From: Thalassospira sp. HF15
GTDB taxonomy: Bacteria; Pseudomonadota; Alphaproteobacteria; Rhodospirillales; Thalassospiraceae
NCBI RefSeq assembly: GCF_011806525.1
Contig: NZ_JAAVKI010000001.1
Span: 372,001-436,000 of the forward strand
Reading direction: 5' to 3'
Length of the DNA stretch: 64,000 nucleotides
The position numbers were made by a program, and so were the translations under genes. This document shows, piece by piece, positions 7,584-16,480 of the stretch (position 1 is the first letter of the stretch; each line of letters begins with the position of its first letter). The notes beneath the pieces were generated by a model. That model was not told where the DNA came from. It ran no database searches and saw only the letters and a list, made by a program, of their open reading frames with translations.

Positions 7584-9245
7584 ATGTTGTCGCTGAACGT
7601 TCTTCGCACTCAGGCAAAGATCAGTTTGCGTACGGTTGTCGCCCTTCTGACCATGGCTGCGGTTTCGACCACGATGGTCCTGATCATCGTTAACATGGCG
7701 TCTGAGCAAGCTCAAAACAACGAAGTCAGTGCCCACCTTATGGCGTTGATGGCGCTATCTCTCATCGGATTCATCTGGGCGCAACACAAGGCAGACACGA
7801 TCGTATCGGCGGAAGTCGAACGCATCTTGCATCAATTCCGTTTGTCGCTGTTTGACAAGGTCAGCAAGGCATCACCTGAAACGCTTGATACCGTCGGAGA
7901 AGGCTCGATCCAAGCGGCAATGACCCAGGAAATGCAAACCATTTCGAATACCTTGCCGATGCTGATGAATGGGATACAGCAATTCGTGCTGATCTTCTTT
8001 GTCAGTTTATATCTGGCCTATCTGTCGTTGTTTGCCTTTGCCATGATTGGTGTATTGGCCGCACTGGCCGTCATCATCCACCTTTACCGCATCAAAAAGG
8101 TCAATATTGCGATCCGCGAAGCCGCCGAAGATGAAGGCAAACTGTTCGGCGGGTTGGGTGATCTGCTGCATGGCTTCAAGGAAGTGAAGATGAATAATCT
8201 TCGCCGGGACGCCCTGCTGTCACGGTTGCATGAACGCTCTGAACGGACCCGCGACACAAAAGCAGAAATCAAACAGCAATGGAGCCGCGAAACCGCATCG
8301 GTTCAGTTGGCATTCTATTGCATGATGGCGGCGATGGTCTTCATCGTTCCGATCTTTACATCTGACTATCATGACGTTGCTGTTCAAACGACAACTGCGA
8401 CCTTGTTTCTGTTTGGCCCGATTGGCTCGACTATTATGACCTTGCCAAGCTTCAACGATACCGAAGCAGCATTGGCAAAGATCACAAGCCTTAAGGAACA
8501 ACTGAGCGAGGAGCTGATCAAACAGGACGAAAATGCCGCCACCGCTGACAACGCAACACAGGCAGCGGACTTGGACACCGACACCACCTCCCCCCTTCCC
8601 CGCATCGATGAAATCACGATGAAGGATGTTCGCTTTACCTATCCCGGACCGACAGGCGGCTTTTCGGTTGGGCCATTGAATGCCTCGTTCAAGAAAGGCG
8701 AGATTACCTTTATCACTGGTGGCAATGGGGCGGGTAAATCGACCATGATTTCGCTGCTAACAGGTCTTCGCGCCTTTGACAGCGGTGAGATCAGCGTGAA
8801 TGGTGAAGTGCTGCGGACTGCACAGTTTCAGGATTACCGTGACCAGTTCGCGTCGGTCTTGTCAGGGTATCATTTGTTTGATGAATTGTATGGCATCGAT
8901 CCAATTGATGCCGATCAGGTTAATGACTTCCTCAGACTGCTTGAAATTTCTGACAAGGTCACCCTTGATGGCAACAAATTCTCGACCACGTCGCTGTCAC
9001 AGGGGCAGCGCAAACGCCTGGCACTTGTCAGCGCCCTTCTCGAAGACAAGCCGGTTCTGGTTCTTGATGAATGGGCCGCAGATCAGGACCCCCATTTCAG
9101 GTCGGTCTTCTATGAGAAGCTTCTGCCTATGCTGCGGGATCAGGGCAAAACGCTGATTTGCGTCACCCATGATGATCGCTGGTTTGACGTTGCTGACCGG
9201 ATTTATCACGTGCGTGACGGACAGTTCGACGAAGCCAAAGCCTAA
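7584..9245 (+). CDS. Cyclic-peptide/siderophore-type ABC exporter (SyrD/PvdE-like), second subunit
   Basis: This paralogue of the preceding exporter has the same layout: a six-helix membrane domain, Walker A GGNGAGKST, signature LSQGQ, Walker B VLVLDE with the shared LDEWAADQDP block, and an intact H-loop. The start is set at ATG 7584, one base after the upstream stop and about 10 bases after GGGAG; this gives 553 aa. A more upstream TTG at 7551 is open but lies inside the first gene. A 30-residue Ala/Asp/Thr-rich linker near residues 310-340 separates the membrane and ATPase halves. Both ATP sites look complete. Its stop codon overlaps that of the convergent thioesterase gene. Confidence 0.88.
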   Translation: MLSLNVLRTQAKISLRTVVALLTMAAVSTTMVLIIVNMASEQAQNNEVSAHLMALMALSLIGFIWAQHKADTIVSAEVERILHQFRLSLFDKVSKASPETLDTVGEGSIQAAMTQEMQTISNTLPMLMNGIQQFVLIFFVSLYLAYLSLFAFAMIGVLAALAVIIHLYRIKKVNIAIREAAEDEGKLFGGLGDLLHGFKEVKMNNLRRDALLSRLHERSERTRDTKAEIKQQWSRETASVQLAFYCMMAAMVFIVPIFTSDYHDVAVQTTTATLFLFGPIGSTIMTLPSFNDTEAALAKITSLKEQLSEELIKQDENAATADNATQAADLDTDTTSPLPRIDEITMKDVRFTYPGPTGGFSVGPLNASFKKGEITFITGGNGAGKSTMISLLTGLRAFDSGEISVNGEVLRTAQFQDYRDQFASVLSGYHLFDELYGIDPIDADQVNDFLRLLEISDKVTLDGNKFSTTSLSQGQRKRLALVSALLEDKPVLVLDEWAADQDPHFRSVFYEKLLPMLRDQGKTLICVTHDDRWFDVADRIYHVRDGQFDEAKA

Positions 9246-9991
9246 GCAACACTCTCCAACCGATCAGACACGATTGCTGTCACCGCATCAAGGTGATCGG
9301 TGATGAAGAAATGACCGCCGTGATAAACATGCTTGGCAAATGCCCCACTTGTGGCATTTGCCCACCCATCAAGATCTTTTGGCACCGGGCTTGTATCCGT
9401 ATCCCCACCAAACACTGTGATAGGGCAGGAAAGTCTTGGCAGATCTTTCGAAACAGCGGTTTCTGATAGCTTGAAATCAGCCCGAAGCGGCGCCTCAAAC
9501 AGTTGCCGATATTCTTGGTTCTCGTAGATCTCTTTGGGGGTTCCGCCATATTTGACGACCTCCTTCCAGAAGCTATCTGATGGCAGACCATTCAGCGGCG
9601 CACGTGTTAGTTCCAGATCAGGACTGCGGCGTGCGGACAGGAACAAGAGGCTTGGCCCCACACCACCATTGACAACAATCTCACACGCCAAGTGATGGGA
9701 TATGATCGCCCCCATCGAATAGCCAAAGAAAGCGTAAGGCAGATCCGTCAGGGGTGAGATAGCCTCAAAGATATGTTCGACCATCACATCAATCGTATCA
9801 ATAACTTGCTCGCCAAACCGCTGCTCGCGCCCTGGAAGGCAAACCAAAACGATCTCGACATCTTCTGGAAGCTTGTCACGCCAAGGTCGATAAAAGGACG
9901 CACCACCGCCAGCAAACGGAAAACAAAACAGTCGCATCCGGGGTGGCAATTTCCCCGGAAGCTGCAAAAACCATTTGTTTTTATCGACCAA
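9242..9991 (-). CDS. Type II thioesterase (alpha/beta hydrolase, GrsT-like)
   Basis: This 249-aa protein has the thioesterase domain seen beside non-ribosomal peptide and polyketide synthetases, where it removes wrong or stalled acyl groups from carrier proteins. PFAGG (25-29) forms the oxyanion region, the nucleophile is S92 in GYSMG (90-94), the acid is likely D197 in GGDTD, and the histidine is H227 in YHGGHFF. No carrier protein or synthetase is encoded in the window. Its placement next to two peptide-type exporters suggests a common pathway, but it is convergent with them, with overlapping stop codons, so it is not in their operon. Confidence 0.85.
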   Translation of the reverse strand: MVDKNKWFLQLPGKLPPRMRLFCFPFAGGGASFYRPWRDKLPEDVEIVLVCLPGREQRFGEQVIDTIDVMVEHIFEAISPLTDLPYAFFGYSMGAIISHHLACEIVVNGGVGPSLLFLSARRSPDLELTRAPLNGLPSDSFWKEVVKYGGTPKEIYENQEYRQLFEAPLRADFKLSETAVSKDLPRLSCPITVFGGDTDTSPVPKDLDGWANATSGAFAKHVYHGGHFFITDHLDAVTAIVSDRLESVA

Positions 9992-10158
9992 AGGCCCCCC
10001 CTTACCCCGTCTGCTTAACAGTTCGCATCCTCACACTTTGAATAACGAAATATTTCAGATGTATAAGGCGCTTTGGCTTTTTTTGACCAAGGCTTCCTTG
10101 GCAATCCGATTAGTCTGATAACCGGGTTGGAGTTTCTAAGCTCTAACGCCATTGATGA

Positions 10159-10932
10159 CTAATTTACGTCGATCACCAAGCCGTCATAAGCTGGTTCGAC
10201 ATGGTCTGGTGTATCTGCCATCGCCTGTGCGTAATCGAACTGGATGCTCATGTGCGTCATGTAGACTTGCTTGGGCTTGAACTCATCTACCCAGCCCAGA
10301 AGTTTTTCGAGATGTGCATGTGTGTTGTGCGGACGATGCCGCAAGCAATCGACGACCCAGACATCAAGATCATAGAGATGTTCTTTGGAGGATTCCGGGA
10401 ACTCCACGACATCTGTTGAATAGGCAAACTTCCCGATTTTAAAGCCCAGTGTCTCGCCGTAGCCGTGATCTTGCGAGAAAACCGTTATCGGGATCCCTGC
10501 TGGCTTGATTGCCCCTGTAATGACATGCGGGATCAAAACCGGTTTGAAGTAGAACTCGACGCCTTCTGGGAGCGGCGTAAAAACATAATTGAAGCGATGA
10601 TCGATGTCAGAGATCGTCTGCGCATTGGCATAGATATCAATCGGGCGTTCCATGGCGACATTAAGCCAGCGGACATCATCAATGCCATGCACATGATCAG
10701 CATGCGAATGGGTAAACAGGATCGCATCGACATGGTCGATGTTATGCGTCAGCGCCTGCTGTCGGAAATCCGGCGTAACGTCGACCAGAATCTTCTTCCC
10801 TGCTTCCTCGATCAGGATTGAGCTGCGTAAACGACGATTTTTTGGATTGTTCGGGTCACACTTTCCCCATCCAAGCCCAACCGATGGCACACCATTTGAG
10901 GAGCCGCAGCCAAGGATGGTTACTTTGGTCAC
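10159..10932 (-). CDS. PhnP-like MBL-fold metal-dependent hydrolase
   Basis: This 257-aa metallo-beta-lactamase fold protein has the metal motif THSHADH at 74-80, an N-terminal LGCGSSNGVPSVG segment as in PhnP and related phosphodiesterases, and a late TDVVEFP segment. PhnP acts on cyclic phosphate esters, but no phosphonate genes are here. As the last gene of the metG-tatD chain, overlapping tatD by 4 bases, it matches the usual alphaproteobacterial arrangement, where its substrate is not established. It is probably a housekeeping hydrolase. Confidence 0.85.
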   Translation of the reverse strand: MTKVTILGCGSSNGVPSVGLGWGKCDPNNPKNRRLRSSILIEEAGKKILVDVTPDFRQQALTHNIDHVDAILFTHSHADHVHGIDDVRWLNVAMERPIDIYANAQTISDIDHRFNYVFTPLPEGVEFYFKPVLIPHVITGAIKPAGIPITVFSQDHGYGETLGFKIGKFAYSTDVVEFPESSKEHLYDLDVWVVDCLRHRPHNTHAHLEKLLGWVDEFKPKQVYMTHMSIQFDYAQAMADTPDHVEPAYDGLVIDVN

Positions 10933-11747
10933 TGTTGCTCAGCTCCCAGCGCCAGCAGATTGTTGCGATCTGCTTTCGTGAACAGTTTGAAGAAGTTATC
11001 CGTTGTTATTTGCGTAATTTCTTCAATGCCAACACCCTTGATTTCAGCCAGTTTGGCAGCCGTATGGGCGACATAGCTTGGTTCGTTTGGTTTGCCGCGC
11101 TTGGGCACTGGTGCCAGATAAGGGGCGTCTGTTTCGACCAACAATCGATCAAGCGGTACGTCTTCAAGAGCGGCACGGATTTCCTTGGCGGAATTGAAGG
11201 TAATGATGCCGGAACAGGAAATATAGAAGCCGATCTTAAGGGCGCGCTGTGCCAACATCGCCGAACTGGAGAAGCAGTGGATGACGCCGGTAAATGGTCC
11301 CTTCTGATACTCTTCTTCAAGAATATCCATCGTGTCGTCATCTGCGTCGCGGGTATGCACAATCAAGGGCAAGCCGGTTTCTCGGCACGCCGCAATATGG
11401 GCGCGAAAGCTTTTCTGCTGCGCATCGTGCGGGGCGTTATCATAGAAGTAATCGAGCCCGCTTTCGCCAATCCCGATGACTTTCGGATCGGACGCCTTTT
11501 CGATCAGCGCGTCGGGGCTTGAAAGCCCCTCTTCGCCTGCTTCGTGCGGATGAACCCCAATCGTGCAATAGATATGATCGGATTGCTCGGCAACAGCGCG
11601 GACCTTGTCAAAGGTCGTCAACTTCACACCAATGCTGACCATCATACCGACACCGGCATTTTTGGCACGCGCAAGCGTTCCGCTCAGATCATCGGCGAAT
11701 TGCGGGTAGTCCAGATGGCAGTGGCTGTCGACAAGAGCGACATTCAT
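10929..11747 (-). CDS. TatD family metal-dependent hydrolase
   Basis: This 272-aa TIM-barrel hydrolase carries the family's metal ligands: DSHCHLD near residue 7, the glutamate of IGESGLDY, the HTRDAD and HCFSS histidines, and LLVETDAPYLAP near residue 205. TatD proteins are metal-dependent DNases, and some homologues remove D-amino acids from tRNA, so the exact substrate is uncertain. It overlaps metG upstream and the MBL gene downstream by 4 bases each, which indicates coupled translation in one operon. Confidence 0.92.
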   Translation of the reverse strand: MNVALVDSHCHLDYPQFADDLSGTLARAKNAGVGMMVSIGVKLTTFDKVRAVAEQSDHIYCTIGVHPHEAGEEGLSSPDALIEKASDPKVIGIGESGLDYFYDNAPHDAQQKSFRAHIAACRETGLPLIVHTRDADDDTMDILEEEYQKGPFTGVIHCFSSSAMLAQRALKIGFYISCSGIITFNSAKEIRAALEDVPLDRLLVETDAPYLAPVPKRGKPNEPSYVAHTAAKLAEIKGVGIEEITQITTDNFFKLFTKADRNNLLALGAEQQ

Positions 11748-13309
11748 GCCTTCTCTCCTTCGTCTTCGGTCTCGACATAGCGCGGGAACACTCCGACCGG
11801 CTTCGGAATTTCCGAGCCCGGTTTAAGGGCGTTGTCGGGGCCAAGCATATCAAACCCGCGCTGATCATCCTCCAACACCAAAAGGTCAAGGATCTTGGCG
11901 GCGGAACACGGCATGATCGGCTGAACGAGGATGCCGACATGACGAATTATTTCGGCCAGCACATACAAAACGGTCTCCATGCGTGCCGGGTCGGTCTTTT
12001 TCAGGCCCCATGGTGCCATTTCGTCAACATAGCGGTTCGCATCGCCGACCAGGCTCCAGATGGCCTCAAGCCCCTTGTTAAAGGCCTGTTCGTCAAACAG
12101 TGGGCGCACGGTATCAAGCATACCATGTGCCTTGCCCAGAATTTCCTTGTCTGCATCGGTGAATTCACCGGGGGTCGGGATCGCCGCATTGCAGTTCTTG
12201 TGAATCATCGACAGAACGCGCTGGCACATATTGCCAAGATCGTTGGCCAGTTCGCTGTTCATGCGATTGACCATGGCGCGATGGGCAAAGTCGCCATCAT
12301 TGCCAAACGGCACTTCGCGCATCAGGAAGTAGCGCGTCTGATCCAGACCGTATTTATCGGTCAGATCATATGGATCGATGACGTTGCCAATCGATTTTGA
12401 AATCTTCTGACCTTCGTTGGTCCACCAGCCATGGGCAAAGACGCGCTTAGGCGGTTGAATGCCGGCAGCCAGCAAGAATGCGGGCCAGTAAACAGCGTGG
12501 AATCGCAGGATATCCTTGCCAACCATATGAAGGTCTGCTGGCCAGTATTTTTCAAGTTTGGCCGGGTCTGCATCCGGATAGCCGATTGCGGTCAAATAGT
12601 TGGTCAGCGCGTCCAGCCAGACATACATGACATGGTCTTCATCGCCGGGTACCGGAACGCCCCATTTAAAGCTTGTGCGTGAGACCGAAAGATCATGCAT
12701 ACCGCCCTTAACAAAGCTGATTACTTCGTTGCGGCGCGACTGAGGGGCGATGAAGTCCGGGTTCTGTTCATAGAACTCAAGCAGGCGATCACCCCAGGCG
12801 GAAAGCTTGAAGAAGTAGCTCGGCTCGGAAACCCATTCCACCGGTGCGCCTGTCGGGGCGATTTTCTCGCCATCTTTTTCGATCAGTTCCTTTTCGGCGT
12901 AGAACGCCTCGTCACGGACCGAGTACCAACCGTCATAGGACCCCAGATAGATCTCGCCCTTTTCAAGCAGCGTGTTCCAAAGCGCCTGGCAGGCCTTTTT
13001 GTGGCGTTCTTCCGTGGTGCGGATGAAGTCATCGTTGGAATAGTTCATGTGCACCGCAAGATCGCGGAAATTCTGCGATACCTGATCGGTGAAAGTTTGC
13101 GGATCGATCCCCTTGGCCGCGGCCGATTTGTCGACCTTTTGACCATGTTCATCGGTTCCGGTCAGGAACATCACGTCATAACCGTCCAGGCGCTTGAAGC
13201 GGGCCAGAACGTCACAGGCAAGCGTGGTATAGGCATGGCCGATATGGGGCTTGTCATTGACGTAATAGATCGGTGTCGTGATGTAATAGGGCTGTTTGTG
13301 CCCGGTCAT
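11744..13309 (-). CDS. metG: Methionyl-tRNA synthetase
   Basis: This class I synthetase charges tRNA-Met. The ATG at 13309 follows GAAGGA and gives 521 aa; the frame extends 11 residues further without a better site. HIGH is at 22-25 and the KMSKS loop reads KISKS at 302-306. The GTDEHGQK and WWTNEGQKISKS blocks are standard. The protein is the short form, lacking the C-terminal tRNA-binding domain and the Cys4 zinc knuckle of the E. coli type, as is common in this class. It lies between holB and tatD. Confidence 0.95.
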   Translation of the reverse strand: MTGHKQPYYITTPIYYVNDKPHIGHAYTTLACDVLARFKRLDGYDVMFLTGTDEHGQKVDKSAAAKGIDPQTFTDQVSQNFRDLAVHMNYSNDDFIRTTEERHKKACQALWNTLLEKGEIYLGSYDGWYSVRDEAFYAEKELIEKDGEKIAPTGAPVEWVSEPSYFFKLSAWGDRLLEFYEQNPDFIAPQSRRNEVISFVKGGMHDLSVSRTSFKWGVPVPGDEDHVMYVWLDALTNYLTAIGYPDADPAKLEKYWPADLHMVGKDILRFHAVYWPAFLLAAGIQPPKRVFAHGWWTNEGQKISKSIGNVIDPYDLTDKYGLDQTRYFLMREVPFGNDGDFAHRAMVNRMNSELANDLGNMCQRVLSMIHKNCNAAIPTPGEFTDADKEILGKAHGMLDTVRPLFDEQAFNKGLEAIWSLVGDANRYVDEMAPWGLKKTDPARMETVLYVLAEIIRHVGILVQPIMPCSAAKILDLLVLEDDQRGFDMLGPDNALKPGSEIPKPVGVFPRYVETEDEGEKA

Positions 13310-13395
13310 GGTCGCAAATCCTTCGCGCAAGTCGTGAAACAAAACGGCCCGAAATGGGCCGTGATGGTCAAAATTTCGGTATGTGGGCAGTGATG

Positions 13396-14502
13396 TCAGG
13401 TTTGCATGGTTTCTTCAAGCATGAAGAATGCATTGAGCAAGGCCTGCTTGCGATCAAGATGCAAACCGCGGGTCGCGCCCATCAAGTCGTTGATCTTTTC
13501 CCATACCTCCAGCCATTGATCAAGCGGTTGCGCGGCTGCCATGCGTTGCATCGCGGGCAATTCGCCTTCAACGACCTCCCGGGGCGCCTGCCCCGTTGCG
13601 GCAAACCGTATCATTCGAGCCAGCCACCAATGCAACAGTTCAGTGATTGTTGCAAAGGCAGCATCCTTGTCAGCGGGGGAAAAACGCTCCGCAAACTTGT
13701 GCTGTGCCGCGACATCGGCATTCGGAAGGGCTGCAATGATCTCGACAAGCTGCGTATATAGCTCCAGCCCGCCGACGTCATGGAGCTGAAGTGCACGCCC
13801 TACACTTCCCTCGGCCAAGCCAGACAGCGCATCCCGAGCATCAAGATCCATTTCTGGGCAATATCGGCCGAGAAGATCAACAACCTGATGATCCCGAAGC
13901 GGACCAAGATTAAGACGTCGGCAACGAGACCGAATGGTCGGCAGCAACCGCCCCGGATGATGGGCGACCAAAATCATCATTGCGTTGGCCGGTGGTTCTT
14001 CAAGAACTTTCAGGATCGCGTTGGCCGCATTGCGGTTTAGCTCATCGGCAGCATCGACGATCACAATTCGCCATCCGCCCTCGGCAGAGGTTTTGGACAT
14101 GAAGTTGCCAACGGTGCGAACGCTGGCAACCGTTATTTCACCCTGCAAGCGCTTTTTCTTGTCATCATATTGGCGTTCGATGACCTTAAGGTCCCCGTGA
14201 CCACCACCCGCGATACGCCGCGATACCGGGTTTTCAGGATCTACGTAAAGACCATCGCTCTGATCGCCAAAAAGTCCGGCGCCACCATTTTCGCCGCCAC
14301 CGGACAGAATAAAGCGCGCCATGCGATAGGCCAGCGTCGCCTTGCCAACCCCTTTGGGGCCGCAAAGCAACCAGGCATGGTGCATGCGATTGCTGTTCCA
14401 GGCATCCAAAATGACTTTTTCGGCTTGTTCATGGCCCAAAAGAGAGTCATTGCGGCGCGGTTCAAAGGGATTCTCTTCTTCAGGAATGTCGTCCTTGGCC
14501 AT
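13396..14502 (-). CDS. holB: DNA polymerase III subunit delta'
   Basis: This 368-aa clamp-loader subunit has an AAA+ N-terminus with HHAWLLCGPKGVGKAT (P-loop), VDAADELNRNAANAILKVLEEPP (Walker B and the following helix, split here by family usage) and an S-R-C sensor 1 motif in TIRSRCRRL. The zinc cysteines of the E. coli protein are absent, as is usual in alphaproteobacteria. The ATG at 14502 lies 3 bases after the tmk stop; a TTG just before it is less likely. It works with HolA and DnaX to load the sliding clamp. Confidence 0.92.
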   Translation of the reverse strand: MAKDDIPEEENPFEPRRNDSLLGHEQAEKVILDAWNSNRMHHAWLLCGPKGVGKATLAYRMARFILSGGGENGGAGLFGDQSDGLYVDPENPVSRRIAGGGHGDLKVIERQYDDKKKRLQGEITVASVRTVGNFMSKTSAEGGWRIVIVDAADELNRNAANAILKVLEEPPANAMMILVAHHPGRLLPTIRSRCRRLNLGPLRDHQVVDLLGRYCPEMDLDARDALSGLAEGSVGRALQLHDVGGLELYTQLVEIIAALPNADVAAQHKFAERFSPADKDAAFATITELLHWWLARMIRFAATGQAPREVVEGELPAMQRMAAAQPLDQWLEVWEKINDLMGATRGLHLDRKQALLNAFFMLEETMQT

Positions 14503-14505
14503 CAA

Positions 14506-15162
14506 TCAGATCCCCTGCCCGGCAATTCGACCCTTTACGGCAGAGATAACGCGTTCGCCTACGCTTTCGATGTCACCATTGGCGTCAATGACAACACAAC
14601 GGTCCTTTTCAGTCGCTGCAATTTCGCGGTAGCCGTCACGTATGCGCTGGTGAAAGGCAAGCCCCATCCGTTCATAGCGATCCTCTGCAGCGCTCACATT
14701 GGCAAAGCGCGCGCCAGCCCGCTCCAAACCAAGTTCAAGCGGCAGCTCAAAAATCACCGTCAGGTCAGGTTTGAAGTCATTGATCGCCAGTTTCCAAAGA
14801 TTGCGGATATACTCTGCCCCAAGACCGTGTCCGTAGCCCTGATACACAACAGATGAGTCGGCAAACCGGTCACAAAGAACGACCTTTCCCTCAGCAAGGG
14901 CTGGACGAATGGTCCGTTCTACATGGTCGCGGCGAGACGCAAACATCAAAAGCGCTTCGGTGACGGCGTCCCAGCGTCCGGGGTCGCCGGTCAGAATAAG
15001 ATTGCGGATTTCCTCAGCACCTGGGGACCCACCGGGCTCGCGCGTGACGACAACATCCTTGCCCTGATCACGAAACCACTTCTCCAGACGGAGGATCTGG
15101 GTGGATTTTCCACTGCCCTCACCGCCTTCAAAACTGATGAACAAACCGGGTTTCGACGTCAC
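14506..15162 (-). CDS. tmk: Thymidylate kinase
   Basis: This 218-aa enzyme phosphorylates dTMP to dTDP. The P-loop FEGGEGSGKSTQ is at about 10-21, the TREPGGSPGAEEIR motif (with the dTMP-binding DR region) follows, and DRFADSSVVYQGYG is the conserved substrate-binding block. The start overlaps the end of the carboxypeptidase gene by 4 bases and the stop is 3 bases before holB. Coupling of tmk and holB is a widespread bacterial arrangement. Confidence 0.95.
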   Translation of the reverse strand: MTSKPGLFISFEGGEGSGKSTQILRLEKWFRDQGKDVVVTREPGGSPGAEEIRNLILTGDPGRWDAVTEALLMFASRRDHVERTIRPALAEGKVVLCDRFADSSVVYQGYGHGLGAEYIRNLWKLAINDFKPDLTVIFELPLELGLERAGARFANVSAAEDRYERMGLAFHQRIRDGYREIAATEKDRCVVIDANGDIESVGERVISAVKGRIAGQGI

Positions 15163-16337
15163 CCGTTCGCCCCCCAGAGGAGATATTTGATCGCAGCGCC
15201 AATACGGCCGACAAAGCCAAGGCGACCGACATCATGTGCGGCATAAAGCGGGAATTCGATGGTGTCCTGATCCGGAACTTCGACCTTCAGCGTAGCGATT
15301 TGGTCACCTTTGCTGATGGGTGCGGGGATCGGTCCGTCATAGACCACAGAAACCTTCATATCGCGGCTTGCCGTGCGCGGCAGGGTCAAAAGGACTTCCT
15401 TGTCTGCAACCAGATCCACTTTGGTTTCCGAACCTAGCCAGACATTGGCGGAACTGACTGTTTCGCCTTCGGCAAACAAATCATAGTTGTCAAACTCTCG
15501 GAAGCCCCAATCAAGGAGCTTTTGTGACTCCGTACGACGTTCACGCACAGAACCAAGGCCGTTGACAACAAGAATAAGACGACGTCCATCACGCTCGGCT
15601 GACGCAGTCAGGCCGTACCCCGCTGCTTCCGTATGGCCGGTCTTAAGGCCATCAACCCCGGCACTGGTGCCCAAAAGCGGATTGCGGTTTGGCTGGCGGA
15701 TGCCGTTATAGGTGAATTCCTTGACGGAATAGAGCTTATAGAGATCCGGGAAGTTGCGAATGGTGTCGCGTGCAAGGATCGCAAGATCATGAACCGTGAC
15801 AAGATGCCCTTCTGCCGGCCATCCGGTGGCATTTTTAAAGATCGATTTGGTCATGCCGATTGCACGCGCTTCTTCGGTCATGGCCTCGGCGAAGGCCTCT
15901 TCGGAACCGCCTAAGCCTTCGGCGACCACAATGGCTGCATCATTGCCGGACTGGACGATAATCCCGTGCAGAAGATCGGATACCGAAACGTTGGAGTTAA
16001 CCTCAACAAACATTTTCGATCCGCCCTTGCGCCATGCCTTTTCACTGACGTGGAAGGTGTCGTCCAAGGAGACCCGACCATCCTTGATATACTTGAACAG
16101 CATATGGACGGTCATCATTTTGGTCATCGAAGCCGGCTCGGTCAGGGTGTCCCCTTCTTTATCGAGCAGCACGGCCCCGGTATCAAAATCCATGATAAAG
16201 GCTTCACGCGCATTGGTCTCGATCGCCTGCGCACTCGCAGAGGTCATCGACATTGCCATGACGGAACCAACAATGAAGGCCCCGGCCACTACCCGGTTCA
16301 GAGTGTTTTTGAACGGAACTGGCGGCATCAAAGTCAT
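15159..16337 (-). CDS. D-alanyl-D-alanine carboxypeptidase (PBP5/6-like)
   Basis: This 392-aa low-molecular-weight penicillin-binding protein trims the terminal D-Ala from peptidoglycan stem peptides in the periplasm. A signal peptide ends near A-S-A-Q (about 37). The serine nucleophile is in S70-M-T-K73, the second motif SGN is at 130-132 and KTG at 232-234. The C-terminus has the PBP5_C beta domain and an amphipathic tail (RIGAAIKYLLWG) that likely anchors it in the inner membrane. Upstream is rlpA, separated by 143 bp, so a promoter may exist there. Confidence 0.93.
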   Translation of the reverse strand: MTLMPPVPFKNTLNRVVAGAFIVGSVMAMSMTSASAQAIETNAREAFIMDFDTGAVLLDKEGDTLTEPASMTKMMTVHMLFKYIKDGRVSLDDTFHVSEKAWRKGGSKMFVEVNSNVSVSDLLHGIIVQSGNDAAIVVAEGLGGSEEAFAEAMTEEARAIGMTKSIFKNATGWPAEGHLVTVHDLAILARDTIRNFPDLYKLYSVKEFTYNGIRQPNRNPLLGTSAGVDGLKTGHTEAAGYGLTASAERDGRRLILVVNGLGSVRERRTESQKLLDWGFREFDNYDLFAEGETVSSANVWLGSETKVDLVADKEVLLTLPRTASRDMKVSVVYDGPIPAPISKGDQIATLKVEVPDQDTIEFPLYAAHDVGRLGFVGRIGAAIKYLLWGANG

Positions 16338-16480
16338 GGCATTCTAACCCTGTAAAATAAATTCTCTATGCACCGAGAGCCGGTGTATCCGCTGTTTTGC
16401 TTATGTCGCAAATTCGGCAGAATTGTGCAACACCTGCAAGGTTGGTGTTTTAAAGCGGTAGCATAACCTGCTTTTTTCAA

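Noticed and set aside
10087-10101. CCAAGG-N3-CCTTGG hairpin as terminator of the MBL gene operon
   Set aside because: On the minus strand the stem is followed by A residues, not T; the T-run lies on the wrong side. It is not a standard terminator for that gene.
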